A DNA stretch of 64,000 nucleotides from Flavobacterium aestivum. GTDB taxonomy: Bacteria > Bacteroidota > Bacteroidia > Flavobacteriales > Flavobacteriaceae. Position 1 is the first letter of the stretch, and each line of letters begins with the position of its first letter. The DNA lies in contig NZ_CP113977.2 in NCBI RefSeq assembly GCF_026870175.2, forward strand, positions 806,001-870,000, written 5' to 3'. Made by a program: the position numbers and the translations under genes. A model generated the notes under the pieces. That model was not told where the DNA came from, made no database searches, and worked only from the letters and a program-made list of their open reading frames with translations. Positions 26,698 to 35,004 of the stretch are shown one piece after another.

Positions 26698-27785
26698 TAT
26701 TTTTTGCTTAGTAAAATAGTAACGATTCGTTCAGATGTTTTTCCATCCCAAAGTTCTGGAATACCAGACTCTTTTTTTCCTTTTAGTAGAAATTCATTAT
26801 AAACCTTTACTAAATTTTCTATTGAGGTGCCTACCAAGGTATTGGTCCCAATAGTCTCAGTTTCGGGTCTTTCTGTAGTGTTTCGCATTGTAAAACAAGG
26901 AATGTTCAAGATTGTTGTTTCTTCTGAAATTCCGCCAGAATCAGTAATTACAGCAAAACTATTTTGAATCAAATACATAAATGATAAGTACCCTTGTGGC
27001 TCAACAAATATTATATTTTTAAGGTTCAAGTTGTTTTCTCCCAATATAGATTTTGTTCTAGGATGTATAGGAAAAATAACTTTCTTATAACCAACCATTT
27101 TGTCAATTCCTAAAAGCAAGTTTATTAATGATTGTTCTTCATCTACATTAGAAGGGCGATGCAAAGTAAGGATAATATAGTTTTTAGATTCTAATTGATG
27201 TTCTTTCCAGAAAGAAGGAGGTGTAAATTTATTTTGATTTTGGTATAAAGTATCAATCATTACGTTGCCCACAAAATGAATTGCTGACTTATCTGCACCA
27301 TTCCTTAATAGATTCTCAGAAGCGGTAATTGAAGTCGTAAAAAAATAATCCGAGATACTATCGGTAACCATTCTATTTATTTCTTCGGGCATTGTTAGAT
27401 CACCGGAACGAATTCCAGCTTCTACATGGGCAACTTTTGTATTTAATTTTTTAGCAGTAATTGCGCAGGCCATAGTCGAATTTACATCTCCAACAACCAA
27501 AACAAGATCACAAGGGTTTTTAAGCAGTTCTTGTTCAAAAGCAACCATTATTGCAGCCGTTTGTTCAGACTGAGTTCCGCTTTTTACATCTAGGTTTATG
27601 TCAGGTAAAGGAATGTTAAGTTCCTCAAAAAAAGTGTCGCTAAGATTTTTATCATAATGCTGACCTGTATGCACTAAACGATATGTGATTTTTTCGCCAC
27701 TGTCTTTTTTTTGTTCAATTGCTTTAATTATGGGTGCAATTTTTATAAAGTTGGGTCTAGCTCCTGCTATTATTGTGATTTTCAT
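26697..27785 (-). CDS. wecB: UDP-N-acetylglucosamine 2-epimerase (non-hydrolysing)
   Basis: 362 residues of the WecB family, interconverting UDP-GlcNAc and UDP-ManNAc in the cytoplasm. Motifs in order are GARPNFIKIAPII, HTGQHYDKNLSDTFF, HVEAGIRSGDLTMPEEINR, LTLHRPSNVD and TDSGGISEETT. All look intact. No ManNAc dehydrogenase is nearby, so UDP-ManNAc itself or a product made elsewhere is probably used. The gene overlaps both neighbours by 1-4 bases, forming one transcription unit with CapK and the glycosyltransferase. Confidence 0.93.
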   Translation of the reverse strand: MKITIIAGARPNFIKIAPIIKAIEQKKDSGEKITYRLVHTGQHYDKNLSDTFFEELNIPLPDINLDVKSGTQSEQTAAIMVAFEQELLKNPCDLVLVVGDVNSTMACAITAKKLNTKVAHVEAGIRSGDLTMPEEINRMVTDSISDYFFTTSITASENLLRNGADKSAIHFVGNVMIDTLYQNQNKFTPPSFWKEHQLESKNYIILTLHRPSNVDEEQSLINLLLGIDKMVGYKKVIFPIHPRTKSILGENNLNLKNIIFVEPQGYLSFMYLIQNSFAVITDSGGISEETTILNIPCFTMRNTTERPETETIGTNTLVGTSIENLVKVYNEFLLKGKKESGIPELWDGKTSERIVTILLSKK

Positions 27786-29095
27786 TTTATCATTGATTTA
27801 AACTGCTTCAATTTTCCACTTTTTCCTCTTTCCAAGGCATTTCTTCTAATAAAAAGGTAGTGTAAATTAGGTTCTAAATAAGTAGAAAACACAGTTTTAA
27901 TGGTATTTATTTCGTTTTCGCTTAACTCAATGTCACTCGTATATTCTATTTCAAAAGTATCTAGTTTTGTTTGGGTAATAACAAACTCCTTAACATTTCC
28001 CTGATCTCCAAATAATTTTTTTGTAATCGAATAAAAGGTCATTCCAGGAGCTATTTTACCACTTGGTAATACTGCAATGTCGTTTGTGCGGCCAATTAAT
28101 TTTTTTAGAATAGGGTTTTTTAGGGTGCTTTTTTCATCTAATACACCAATATCACCCACTTCATATCGAATCATAGGGTAGGCCTTGTTATAAAGTGAGG
28201 TAACAATAATTCTACCGGCTGTACCATGAGGTACAATCTGATTATTTTCATCCAGAATTTCAACAAAAAGTGTTTCTGCATTTACTTTCCATATACCTTT
28301 TGCATTCTCTAATGCAATAACATCTACTTCAGCGGCACCATATTCGTTTATAATCGGAATTCTAAAACGTTCTTCAAGTAACATTTTATCTTCTTCAAGA
28401 AGCATTTCGGAAGTAATGATGCATACTTTTAATGTTGGACAAATAGTGTCTAGAAATAAATTATTTTTCTTTAAATATTTTGCTAGAAGGACAATTGAAC
28501 TAGTGTAGCCATTGATATAATCGAATTTGGTCTTCGAAAATTTCTGAACTATTTTTTCTAATCCCTTATCAGATAAATCAAAAATATTAAAACGATAGCG
28601 ATGGCTCAAAAAATCTTTAAAGCGCAGTTTTTTATTTGATATAAAATCCAGAGGCATACCATAAAAACGGGCTTGATAGGAATGATTAAAATCAATGCCA
28701 TGCCATTGAAAACGGCGTAAAATGTTTGCCCAGATCAGGGCGTGACAGTATTTATCTTTGGCAAATACAAATGGATTTCCACTGGATCCAGAAGTTTTAT
28801 TGACAAAAACAGATTTTTCGGTATACCCTACAGATAGTATCTCCCGTAATGGTTTTTGAAAATCTTTTTTGGTCATAATGGGTAAATTATCCCATTTATC
28901 AAATGTATTTTCCCCAAAAAGCTGCCGATAATTTGAGTTGTTTTTTAAATGAAAATTGACAATTTCTGTTTTCTTTTGCTCAACATAAGAACCGTATTCC
29001 TCCTCGGGAATAGAAATTATTTTTCGTAACTCAGTTTTGGCTTCCTGTATAGGAAAACCGTTTAGTTTGAGTGCTAGGTTGAAAAGTTTCAACAT
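27782..29095 (-). CDS. CapK/PaaK-like adenylate-forming enzyme
   Basis: 437 residues of the phenylacetate-CoA ligase/CapK family. Visible motifs are FVNKTSGSSGNPFVF (phosphate-binding loop), INEYGAAEVDVIAL, YPMIRYEVGDIGVL, and the C-terminal KLIGRTNDIAVLPSGKIAPG hinge. CapK-like enzymes occur in many capsule clusters with no settled reaction; activation of a carboxylic acid for attachment to a sugar is plausible. It is the first gene of the leftward block, with a minus-strand TATTTTTG box at 29115-29122 ahead of it. Confidence 0.8.
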   Translation of the reverse strand: MLKLFNLALKLNGFPIQEAKTELRKIISIPEEEYGSYVEQKKTEIVNFHLKNNSNYRQLFGENTFDKWDNLPIMTKKDFQKPLREILSVGYTEKSVFVNKTSGSSGNPFVFAKDKYCHALIWANILRRFQWHGIDFNHSYQARFYGMPLDFISNKKLRFKDFLSHRYRFNIFDLSDKGLEKIVQKFSKTKFDYINGYTSSIVLLAKYLKKNNLFLDTICPTLKVCIITSEMLLEEDKMLLEERFRIPIINEYGAAEVDVIALENAKGIWKVNAETLFVEILDENNQIVPHGTAGRIIVTSLYNKAYPMIRYEVGDIGVLDEKSTLKNPILKKLIGRTNDIAVLPSGKIAPGMTFYSITKKLFGDQGNVKEFVITQTKLDTFEIEYTSDIELSENEINTIKTVFSTYLEPNLHYLFIRRNALERGKSGKLKQFKSMIK

Positions 29096-29114
29096 TTGAT
29101 AGAATAATTTTTAT

Positions 29115-29122
29115 CAAAAATA
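29115..29122 (-). promoter_or_regulatory. -7 box TATTTTTG for the CapK-wecB-glycosyltransferase unit
   Basis: The plus strand reads CAAAAATA. The box lies 20 bases before the ATG at 29095, giving a short leader. The -33 region is not clear. Confidence 0.45.
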
Positions 29123-29229
29123 ATATTTAGCTAGAACTATTGAGGGTTAAAAGGTAACTTTTTAATATATAATTATTTTTTACGTTCAAAACCAATTATT
29201 TTTGCAACACAACTTTATAAAACTACACC

Positions 29230-30504
29230 ATGAATATTTTATTACTAGGATCTGGAGGAAGAGAACATGCTTTTGCATGGAAAATGATTCAAAGTCCCCT
29301 TTGTGACACCCTTTTTGTAGCACCAGGAAACGCAGGTACTGCACAAATTGCAAAAAATATTGACATCAGTGCCACCGATTTTGACGCTATAAAAGCATTG
29401 GTAGTCAAAGAAAATATAAAAATGGTAGTGGTTGGACCAGAAGATCCTTTGGTAAAAGGGATTTATGATTTTTTCTCAAATGACAAGGATTTAAAAGATA
29501 TCCCAGTAATTGGACCTTCAAAACTTGGTGCAACGCTAGAAGGAAGTAAAGAGTTTGCCAAAGAGTTTTTAATGAAACACAACATACCTACAGCGGCTTA
29601 CGATAGTTTTACTGCCGAAACTGTTGAAAAAGGATGTCAGTTTCTAGAAACATTGCAACCTCCGTATGTACTAAAAGCAGATGGTTTAGCAGCAGGAAAA
29701 GGGGTTTTAATCATTCAGGATTTGGCCGAAGCCCAAGCTGAATTAAGAAATATGCTGGTACACCAAAAATTTGGTTCAGCAAGTTCAAAAGTGGTAATTG
29801 AAGAATTTCTAGATGGAATCGAACTAAGTTGTTTTGTACTTACTGATGGGAAAAGCTATAAAATTTTGCCAACAGCCAAAGATTACAAACGTATAGGCGA
29901 AGGTGATACAGGTCTAAATACAGGCGGGATGGGAGCAGTTTCTCCAGTACCTTATGTAGATGCCGTTTTGATGGAAAAAATAGAAACCCGTATAGTAAAG
30001 CCTACTATAGAAGGTTTTCAAAAAGATGGAATTCCGTATAAAGGTTTCGTATTTATAGGTTTGATCAATGTTAATAACGAACCAATTGTTATTGAATACA
30101 ATGTGAGAATGGGAGATCCAGAGACCGAAGTTGTAATACCAAGATTAAAATCAGACTTGGTAGAATTGTTTTTGGCTGTAGCCAATGAAAAACTAAACGA
30201 GTTTAACCTTGAAGTTGATGAAAGAAGCGCAACGACGGTTATGATTGTTTCTGGAGGATATCCTGAAGATTTTGAAAAAGGCAAAGTAATTACAGGATTA
30301 GAAACGGTTACAGATTCTATCGTTTTTCATGCAGGAACCAAGTTAGATAATGGTAATGTTGTATCTAATGGAGGAAGAGTTATGGCAATTACTTCTTATG
30401 GAGATAATTTTCAAGAAGCTTTAGATAAGTCTTATAAAAATGTAAATCAACTACACTTTGATAAGATGAATTTCAGAAAAGATATTGGATTCGATTTAAT
30501 CTAA
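29230..30504 (+). CDS. purD: Phosphoribosylamine-glycine ligase
   Basis: A 424-residue ATP-grasp enzyme of de novo purine synthesis, joining phosphoribosylamine and glycine. It starts MNILLLGSGGREHAFAWKM, has the ATP-grasp run PPYVLKADGLAAGKGV, the NTGGMGAVSP motif and the metal-binding IEYNVRMGDPETEVV. Length is normal. A TATTTTTG box lies at 29197-29204, about 25 bases before the ATG. It marks the right-hand border of the polysaccharide locus. Confidence 0.95.
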   Translation: MNILLLGSGGREHAFAWKMIQSPLCDTLFVAPGNAGTAQIAKNIDISATDFDAIKALVVKENIKMVVVGPEDPLVKGIYDFFSNDKDLKDIPVIGPSKLGATLEGSKEFAKEFLMKHNIPTAAYDSFTAETVEKGCQFLETLQPPYVLKADGLAAGKGVLIIQDLAEAQAELRNMLVHQKFGSASSKVVIEEFLDGIELSCFVLTDGKSYKILPTAKDYKRIGEGDTGLNTGGMGAVSPVPYVDAVLMEKIETRIVKPTIEGFQKDGIPYKGFVFIGLINVNNEPIVIEYNVRMGDPETEVVIPRLKSDLVELFLAVANEKLNEFNLEVDERSATTVMIVSGGYPEDFEKGKVITGLETVTDSIVFHAGTKLDNGNVVSNGGRVMAITSYGDNFQEALDKSYKNVNQLHFDKMNFRKDIGFDLI

Positions 30505-30512
30505 AAACAAAA

Positions 30513-30562
30513 AAACTACTTAGATTTTAATTTTTATAAAAGTTAAAATCTAAGTAGTTTAT
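30513..30562. terminator. Terminator after purD
   Basis: AAACTACTTAGATTTTAA (30513-30530) and TTAAAATCTAAGTAGTTT (30543-30560) are perfect 18-base inverted arms around a 12-base loop. It sits between the convergent purD and DUF6341 genes and can serve both. Confidence 0.75.
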
Positions 30563-30590
30563 ATTTATAATGCTACAGGAGCTAAAATCT

Positions 30591-30821
30591 CTATCCTAAA
30601 AATGAATGAGCAGTAGTATCTTGATTTTCCTCTCCTTTTTCTTCATAAATTTTCAATTGTTTAACCCAGTAAACGATTGCTACAGCACAAATAATCATGA
30701 AGATCCAGTTGATGGTATTAGCACCAAACCATGTTTTAAGCTCTAATGAACGTAAAAAGTCTAAAGGAGCGAATAAAATGTTTACAAATAAGTATTGTAT
30801 TCCTTCAAAAAATGATGTCAT
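30591..30821 (-). CDS. Small membrane protein (DUF6341-like)
   Basis: 76 residues. An amphipathic start (MTSFFEGIQYLFVNILFAPLDFLRSLE) leads to one membrane helix (about 38-54, INWIFMIICAVAIVYWV) and a charged tail ending HSFLG. It matches my memory of DUF6341, a short flavobacterial family encoded beside purD and upp. Function is unknown. The gene is divergent from the DUF6427-like gene. Confidence 0.65.
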   Translation of the reverse strand: MTSFFEGIQYLFVNILFAPLDFLRSLELKTWFGANTINWIFMIICAVAIVYWVKQLKIYEEKGEENQDTTAHSFLG

Positions 30822-30967
30822 AATGAATATATTTTATTTTATTATTTTTTATGTTTTGGAGTCGAGAACATCAATAAAAAAATTTTCTAAAGAATCTTTT
30901 TTAATCTAGCTCATTTCCTTTTTAAACAAGTATTATATTTACAGTCACAAAAGTATAAAATATCCTT

Positions 30968-31897
30968 ATGATAACAAGTGTTTTTAGAAAATCTACACCA
31001 TTAAATTTTTCTTTAGTGGTTATTTTAATGTTGGTTTTCTTTTTTCTATATCAAATCCAAGAACCAACTTGGACGAATTCTGTTATTTCAATTCTTCAAA
31101 GAGTAGGACTATTTAGTATTTTATTGGGAACAGTTTTTCTTGCCAGTTTTATTTCAAAACGCAACGGATTGAGCAAAGACAGTACTTACACCGCTTTTTT
31201 TTGTTTTTTGTTTCTGCTTTTTTTTCCGGATTTATTCAATAACCCAAATCTGATTCTTGCTAATTTTTTTATACTGTTAGCCATTAGACGACTTGTTTCT
31301 TTACAAACATTAAAAGAAACAAAAGAAAAGCTTTTTGATGCTTCTTTATGGATTTTTGTAGCCGCATTATTTCAGTTTTGGAGTATTTTATATATTCTTC
31401 TGGTTTTTATATCAGTTATATTCCATGTATCTAGGGATTATAGAAACTGGGTTATTCCTTTTATTGCACTTTTTGCGGTTTCGATATTATTTATTTCATG
31501 CTCTTTGATCTTTGATATCAACAGTATTGCTTTTTTACAAAAAAACAGTAAAATCAATTTAAGCATAGATTACTTTACAAATAATTATCAAAATGCAGCT
31601 TTTTCTATTTATGCTACAGTGGCTTTATTTTTTGTAATATCTATGTTTTCAACACTTTCGAATAGACCTTTAGTGTTGCATTCTTCTTATAAAAAAGTGA
31701 TTGCTTCTTTTTTTATAGGGATTTTAATTTTTGTATTATCGAACAACAAAAGCAATGAATTATTAGTTTTTACTTTTGCACCATTGGCGATAATGGCAAC
31801 ATCACATATCGAGATTGCTCAACCAAAATTAAAAGAAGAAATTGTAATGTTTGTGCTTTTGGCTTGTAGTTTATTTGCGTTCTTCTCTCAGTTATAA
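30968..31897 (+). CDS. Polytopic membrane protein (DUF6427-like)
   Basis: 309 residues with about nine hydrophobic segments, evenly spaced, and short charged loops such as SKRNGLSKDSTYT. It resembles DUF6427, a flavobacterial membrane family usually encoded next to upp. No catalytic motif is visible and function is unknown. Its last 6 bases overlap the end of the convergent upp gene. Confidence 0.65.
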   Translation: MITSVFRKSTPLNFSLVVILMLVFFFLYQIQEPTWTNSVISILQRVGLFSILLGTVFLASFISKRNGLSKDSTYTAFFCFLFLLFFPDLFNNPNLILANFFILLAIRRLVSLQTLKETKEKLFDASLWIFVAALFQFWSILYILLVFISVIFHVSRDYRNWVIPFIALFAVSILFISCSLIFDINSIAFLQKNSKINLSIDYFTNNYQNAAFSIYATVALFFVISMFSTLSNRPLVLHSSYKKVIASFFIGILIFVLSNNKSNELLVFTFAPLAIMATSHIEIAQPKLKEEIVMFVLLACSLFAFFSQL

Positions 31898-32545
31898 TTT
31901 GTTTCCATAAGCTAGATCACCAGCATCTCCCAGTCCTGGAATAATGTAACTCTTGTCATTGAGTTTCTCGTCTAATGAGGCAATCCAAAGATGACAGGTA
32001 TCAGGAAGATGTTTTTTTAGATACGAAATACCTTCTGGAGCGGCAATAATCACTGCAATATGAATTTCTTTAGGAGTTCCTCTTTCCATTAACTTATTAA
32101 AAACTGCTACTATAGATTGTCCAGTTGCGAGCATCGGATCTAGTAGAAAAACATTTTTGTTATTAATATCGGCAATAGCCTGATATTCTACTAAAATATC
32201 AAAATCAGCATCATGGTTAGGGTGGTGTCTGTAAGCCGAAATAAAACCATTTTCCGCATTGTCAAAGTAGTTTAAAAAACCTTGATGTAAGGTCAGTCCA
32301 GCTCTTAGAATAGAGCACAGAACTAATTGATCTGCAATTTCAGTAGTTTTTTTAACACCAAGAGGAGTTTGTATTTCGATAGCTTTGTAAGATAATGATT
32401 TACTCATTTCATAAGCCATAATCTCACCAATTCGTTCTATGTTTCTGCGAAAACGCATACTGTCATTTTGAACTTTTATATTTCTAATTTGGCTTAAAAA
32501 ATGATTTAGCACACTATTATTTTCTGATAAATAATGAATTTCCAT
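31892..32545 (-). CDS. upp: Uracil phosphoribosyltransferase
   Basis: 217 residues. It converts uracil and PRPP to UMP (pyrimidine salvage). The PRPP-binding loop reads VFLLDPMLATGQSIVAVFNKL, and an early CSILRAGLTLHQGFLNYF segment and the C-terminal YIIPGLGDAGDLAYG are typical of the family. It is convergent with, and slightly overlaps, the DUF6427-like gene, and is divergent from the DUF4254 gene. Confidence 0.93.
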   Translation of the reverse strand: MEIHYLSENNSVLNHFLSQIRNIKVQNDSMRFRRNIERIGEIMAYEMSKSLSYKAIEIQTPLGVKKTTEIADQLVLCSILRAGLTLHQGFLNYFDNAENGFISAYRHHPNHDADFDILVEYQAIADINNKNVFLLDPMLATGQSIVAVFNKLMERGTPKEIHIAVIIAAPEGISYLKKHLPDTCHLWIASLDEKLNDKSYIIPGLGDAGDLAYGNKL

Positions 32546-32617
32546 GAAGTAGGTGTTTGGTCCCGAAACGTCGGGATAATTTTTGGAGTTTTCTATAAAC
32601 TATAAAAGTATAAAAAG

Positions 32618-32625
32618 TATCTTTG
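32618..32625 (+). promoter_or_regulatory. -7 box TATCTTTG of the DUF4254 gene
   Basis: A full TAnnTTTG match. It overlaps the TTG at 32623 that would otherwise extend the frame, so the ATG at 32647 is the true start. Confidence 0.5.
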
Positions 32626-32646
32626 TATCACAAAAATGATAAAGAT

Positions 32647-33252
32647 ATGTTTTCTAAATTAGCTTATTCTGTTTTCGAACAAAGTATTAAAGATTATCAC
32701 CAGTTTGATAATGTTGACCAACCTATAAACAATCCTTTCCCAAAAGATAAGTTTGAACATTTATTGTATTTAAAGAATTGGATTGATACCGTGCAATGGC
32801 ATTTTGAAGACATTATTCGTGATCCAAATATTGATCCAGTTGCTGCTTTGACTTTGAAAAGAAGGATAGATGCTTCTAATCAAGAGCGTACAGATATGGT
32901 AGAATATATCGATAGTTATTTTCTTCAAAAATATAGTGATGTTGTTGTAAAAGACAATGCCAAAATCAACTCTGAAAGTCCTGCTTGGGCTTTTGACAGA
33001 TTGTCTATCTTGGCTCTAAAAATTTACCATATGCAAGAGGAAGCAACTCGTGCTGAAGCTTCGCAAGATCATAGAGACAAATGTCAGGCAAAATTGAATG
33101 TTTTATTAGAACAAAGATCAGACTTGTCAACAGCGATTGATGATTTATTAAAAGATATTGAAAATGGTGATAAATTCATGAAAGTGTACAAACAAATGAA
33201 AATGTACAATGATGATGAATTGAATCCTGTTTTGTACCAAAATAAAAAGTAA
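32647..33252 (+). CDS. DUF4254 family protein
   Basis: 201 residues, cytoplasmic and mostly helical, beginning MFSKLAYSVFEQSIKDYHQFD. The stretch LKNWIDTVQWHFEDIIRDPNIDP and the repeated charged helices match DUF4254, a Bacteroidota family of unknown function often encoded directly before a GT9 glycosyltransferase, as here. The start is set by the -7 box overlapping the longer frame. A perfect hairpin separates it from the GT9 gene. Confidence 0.8.
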   Translation: MFSKLAYSVFEQSIKDYHQFDNVDQPINNPFPKDKFEHLLYLKNWIDTVQWHFEDIIRDPNIDPVAALTLKRRIDASNQERTDMVEYIDSYFLQKYSDVVVKDNAKINSESPAWAFDRLSILALKIYHMQEEATRAEASQDHRDKCQAKLNVLLEQRSDLSTAIDDLLKDIENGDKFMKVYKQMKMYNDDELNPVLYQNKK

Positions 33253-33265
33253 TAAAAATTATTTT

Positions 33266-33331
33266 AACCATTAAGGAATTAAGAATATTAAGTAAAGCTT
33301 AATGAAACTTAATTCCTTAATGGTTTTTTAT
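33266..33331 (+). terminator. Hairpin terminator with ACCATTAAG-type arms
   Basis: AACCATTAAGGAATTAAG (33266-33283) and CTTAATTCCTTAATGGTT (33308-33325) are perfect 18-base arms followed by a T tract. The internal loop repeats the same words. A near-identical element lies at 60444-60502. Confidence 0.75.
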
Positions 33332-33344
33332 ACCAATTAGTTAA

Positions 33345-34370
33345 TTGTCAAAAAAAATTAAACATATAGCTGTTATGAGACTCTCCGCAATGGGAGATGT
33401 CGCCATGACGGTTCCTGTTTTACGTGCTTTTGCAAATCAGTATCCAGAAGTAAAAATTACAGTTGTTTCCAGGCCTTTTTTTAAACCTTTTTTTGATGGA
33501 ATTCCCAATCTTTCTTTTTTTGCTTTTGATGAAAAAGTAAGGCACAAAGGACCATTAGGATTATTTAGATTGTTTCAGGATTTAAAAGTATTAAAGATCG
33601 ACGCTTTCGCCGATTTGCACAATGTCTTGCGATCAAAAATTGTACGGACATTTTTTGCTTTAAGCGGAAAAAAAATAGCTTCGGTAGACAAAGGAAGAGA
33701 AGAGAAAAAAAGCTTGACTCGTCCCGAAAATAAAATTTTTAAGCCATTGACCACCATGTTTGAACGACACACTAAAGTGTTTGAAGAGCTTGGTTTTTCT
33801 GTGAATTTAGCGAATCCAATATTTCCTAAAAAAGCCGTTTTAGATTCTGAGATTCTGAATCTAATAGGTAATTCACAACAAAAATTAATTGGTGTTGCAC
33901 CTTTTGCACAATACAATTCCAAAGTATATCCTCAGGATTTGATGCAAAAAGTAATAGATATTCTAGCATTAGATCAAAACAATACCATTTTGCTTTTTGG
34001 TGGCGGAAAAAAAGAAATCGAAATTTTGAATACGATGAGTTCCGGGAAAGAGAATGTCATCAATATGGCTGGAAAAATAAAGTTTCAGCAGGAATTGCAA
34101 CTTATATCAAATCTAGACGTAATGCTTTCAATGGATTCCGGAAATGCCCATATTGCGGCAATGCTTGGGGTAAAAGTCATTACACTTTGGGGTGCAACAC
34201 ATCCTTATGCCGGATTTTCTCCTTTTAATCAACCATTGGAAAACGCATTGGTTTCGGATAGGGATTTGTATCCAAAATTACCAACATCTGTTTACGGCAA
34301 TAAAAAAGTAGACGGTTATGAAGATGCTATGCGAACTATTGCTGTAGATGACATAGTTTCTAAAATTTAA
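33345..34370 (+). CDS. Glycosyltransferase family 9 (heptosyltransferase-like)
   Basis: 341 residues with a TTG start giving MSKKIKHIAVMRLSAMGDVAMTVPVL, the normal first strand and glycine loop of GT9. The C-terminal half has LISNLDVMLSMDSGNAHIAAMLGVKVITLWGATHP, the donor-binding SDSGxxH-type motif of ADP-heptose:LPS transferases. It probably adds a core sugar to LPS at the cytoplasmic membrane face. Starting at the ATG at 33375 would remove the first beta strand, so the TTG is preferred. Confidence 0.85.
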   Translation: MSKKIKHIAVMRLSAMGDVAMTVPVLRAFANQYPEVKITVVSRPFFKPFFDGIPNLSFFAFDEKVRHKGPLGLFRLFQDLKVLKIDAFADLHNVLRSKIVRTFFALSGKKIASVDKGREEKKSLTRPENKIFKPLTTMFERHTKVFEELGFSVNLANPIFPKKAVLDSEILNLIGNSQQKLIGVAPFAQYNSKVYPQDLMQKVIDILALDQNNTILLFGGGKKEIEILNTMSSGKENVINMAGKIKFQQELQLISNLDVMLSMDSGNAHIAAMLGVKVITLWGATHPYAGFSPFNQPLENALVSDRDLYPKLPTSVYGNKKVDGYEDAMRTIAVDDIVSKI

Positions 34371-34411
34371 ACTGCATTTTTCAGGTAATTAACCCAAAAA
34401 ATGCAGTTTAA
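34369..34411. terminator. Terminator between convergent GT9 and hypothetical genes
   Basis: AAACTGCATTTTT (34369-34381) pairs with AAAAATGCAGTTT (34397-34409). The left arm begins within the GT9 stop codon, and T-rich or A-rich flanks exist on both sides. Confidence 0.7.
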
Positions 34412-34412
34412 T

Positions 34413-34835
34413 TTAAGCCACTAAGTTATATTCTCCATTCAAATCAAGAAGAAAATAACCTATTATTTTCTTTTTTTTCCTATCTACAACAATTACAACA
34501 AAATTATTTTCTTTTTCGGTAAACAGTAGAATGTGCTCAAATTCTCCTGTCGAGTTGCGGTAAATTTTATGTATTAATTCCTGTTCTTTAATTTTTTTGG
34601 ATACAGTTTTAGCCGATTTTAATTTGTCTACATATGGCCAAATATTAAAAATAATCACTTCTGCGGGTGCTATTTCTTTCATTTTTCCAATCATTGTAGA
34701 TTTGTATTTTTCTTTTGTAAGTAGCTTGGGTTCTTTTTTGTTTCTCGATTTTTTAATTATAATGATGGCACACAAAAAAGCTGTTATTACAAAAAGCGAA
34801 ATAAAATACAGGTGAATGTGGTGATGGATTGTCAT
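34413..34835 (-). CDS. Membrane-anchored protein of unknown family
   Basis: 140 residues. One N-terminal membrane helix (about 8-27, YFISLFVITAFLCAIIIIKK) follows a His-rich start, MTIHHHIHL. The remainder is soluble, rich in Lys and Ile, and ends in what look like four beta strands (EFEHILLFTEKENNFVVIVVD and on). I do not recognise the family. It has a reasonable flavobacterial codon pattern and is bounded by hairpins, so it is probably real. Confidence 0.5.
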   Translation of the reverse strand: MTIHHHIHLYFISLFVITAFLCAIIIIKKSRNKKEPKLLTKEKYKSTMIGKMKEIAPAEVIIFNIWPYVDKLKSAKTVSKKIKEQELIHKIYRNSTGEFEHILLFTEKENNFVVIVVDRKKKKIIGYFLLDLNGEYNLVA

Positions 34836-34954
34836 GGCATTTTATGTATTAGTTAGTATTAGGCTCAACTCAATTTGATCTACCTTAAAATCAGGCAGAT
34901 TGTGATGGTCATAATTATTCTACTAATATAATAAAAATCAAGACTTTATTAAAA

Positions 34955-34986
34955 TAAAAAACTTCCCTTTTCAGAGAAGTTTTTGT
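34955..34986 (-). terminator. Terminator of the ferredoxin reductase gene
   Basis: AAAAACTTC (starting near 34957) and GAAGTTTTT (ending near 34984) pair around an 8-10 base loop. Read on the minus strand, the hairpin is followed by a T-rich tract, placing it just after the reductase stop. Confidence 0.65.
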
Positions 34987-35004
34987 TAATTATTTATTTT
35001 TATT

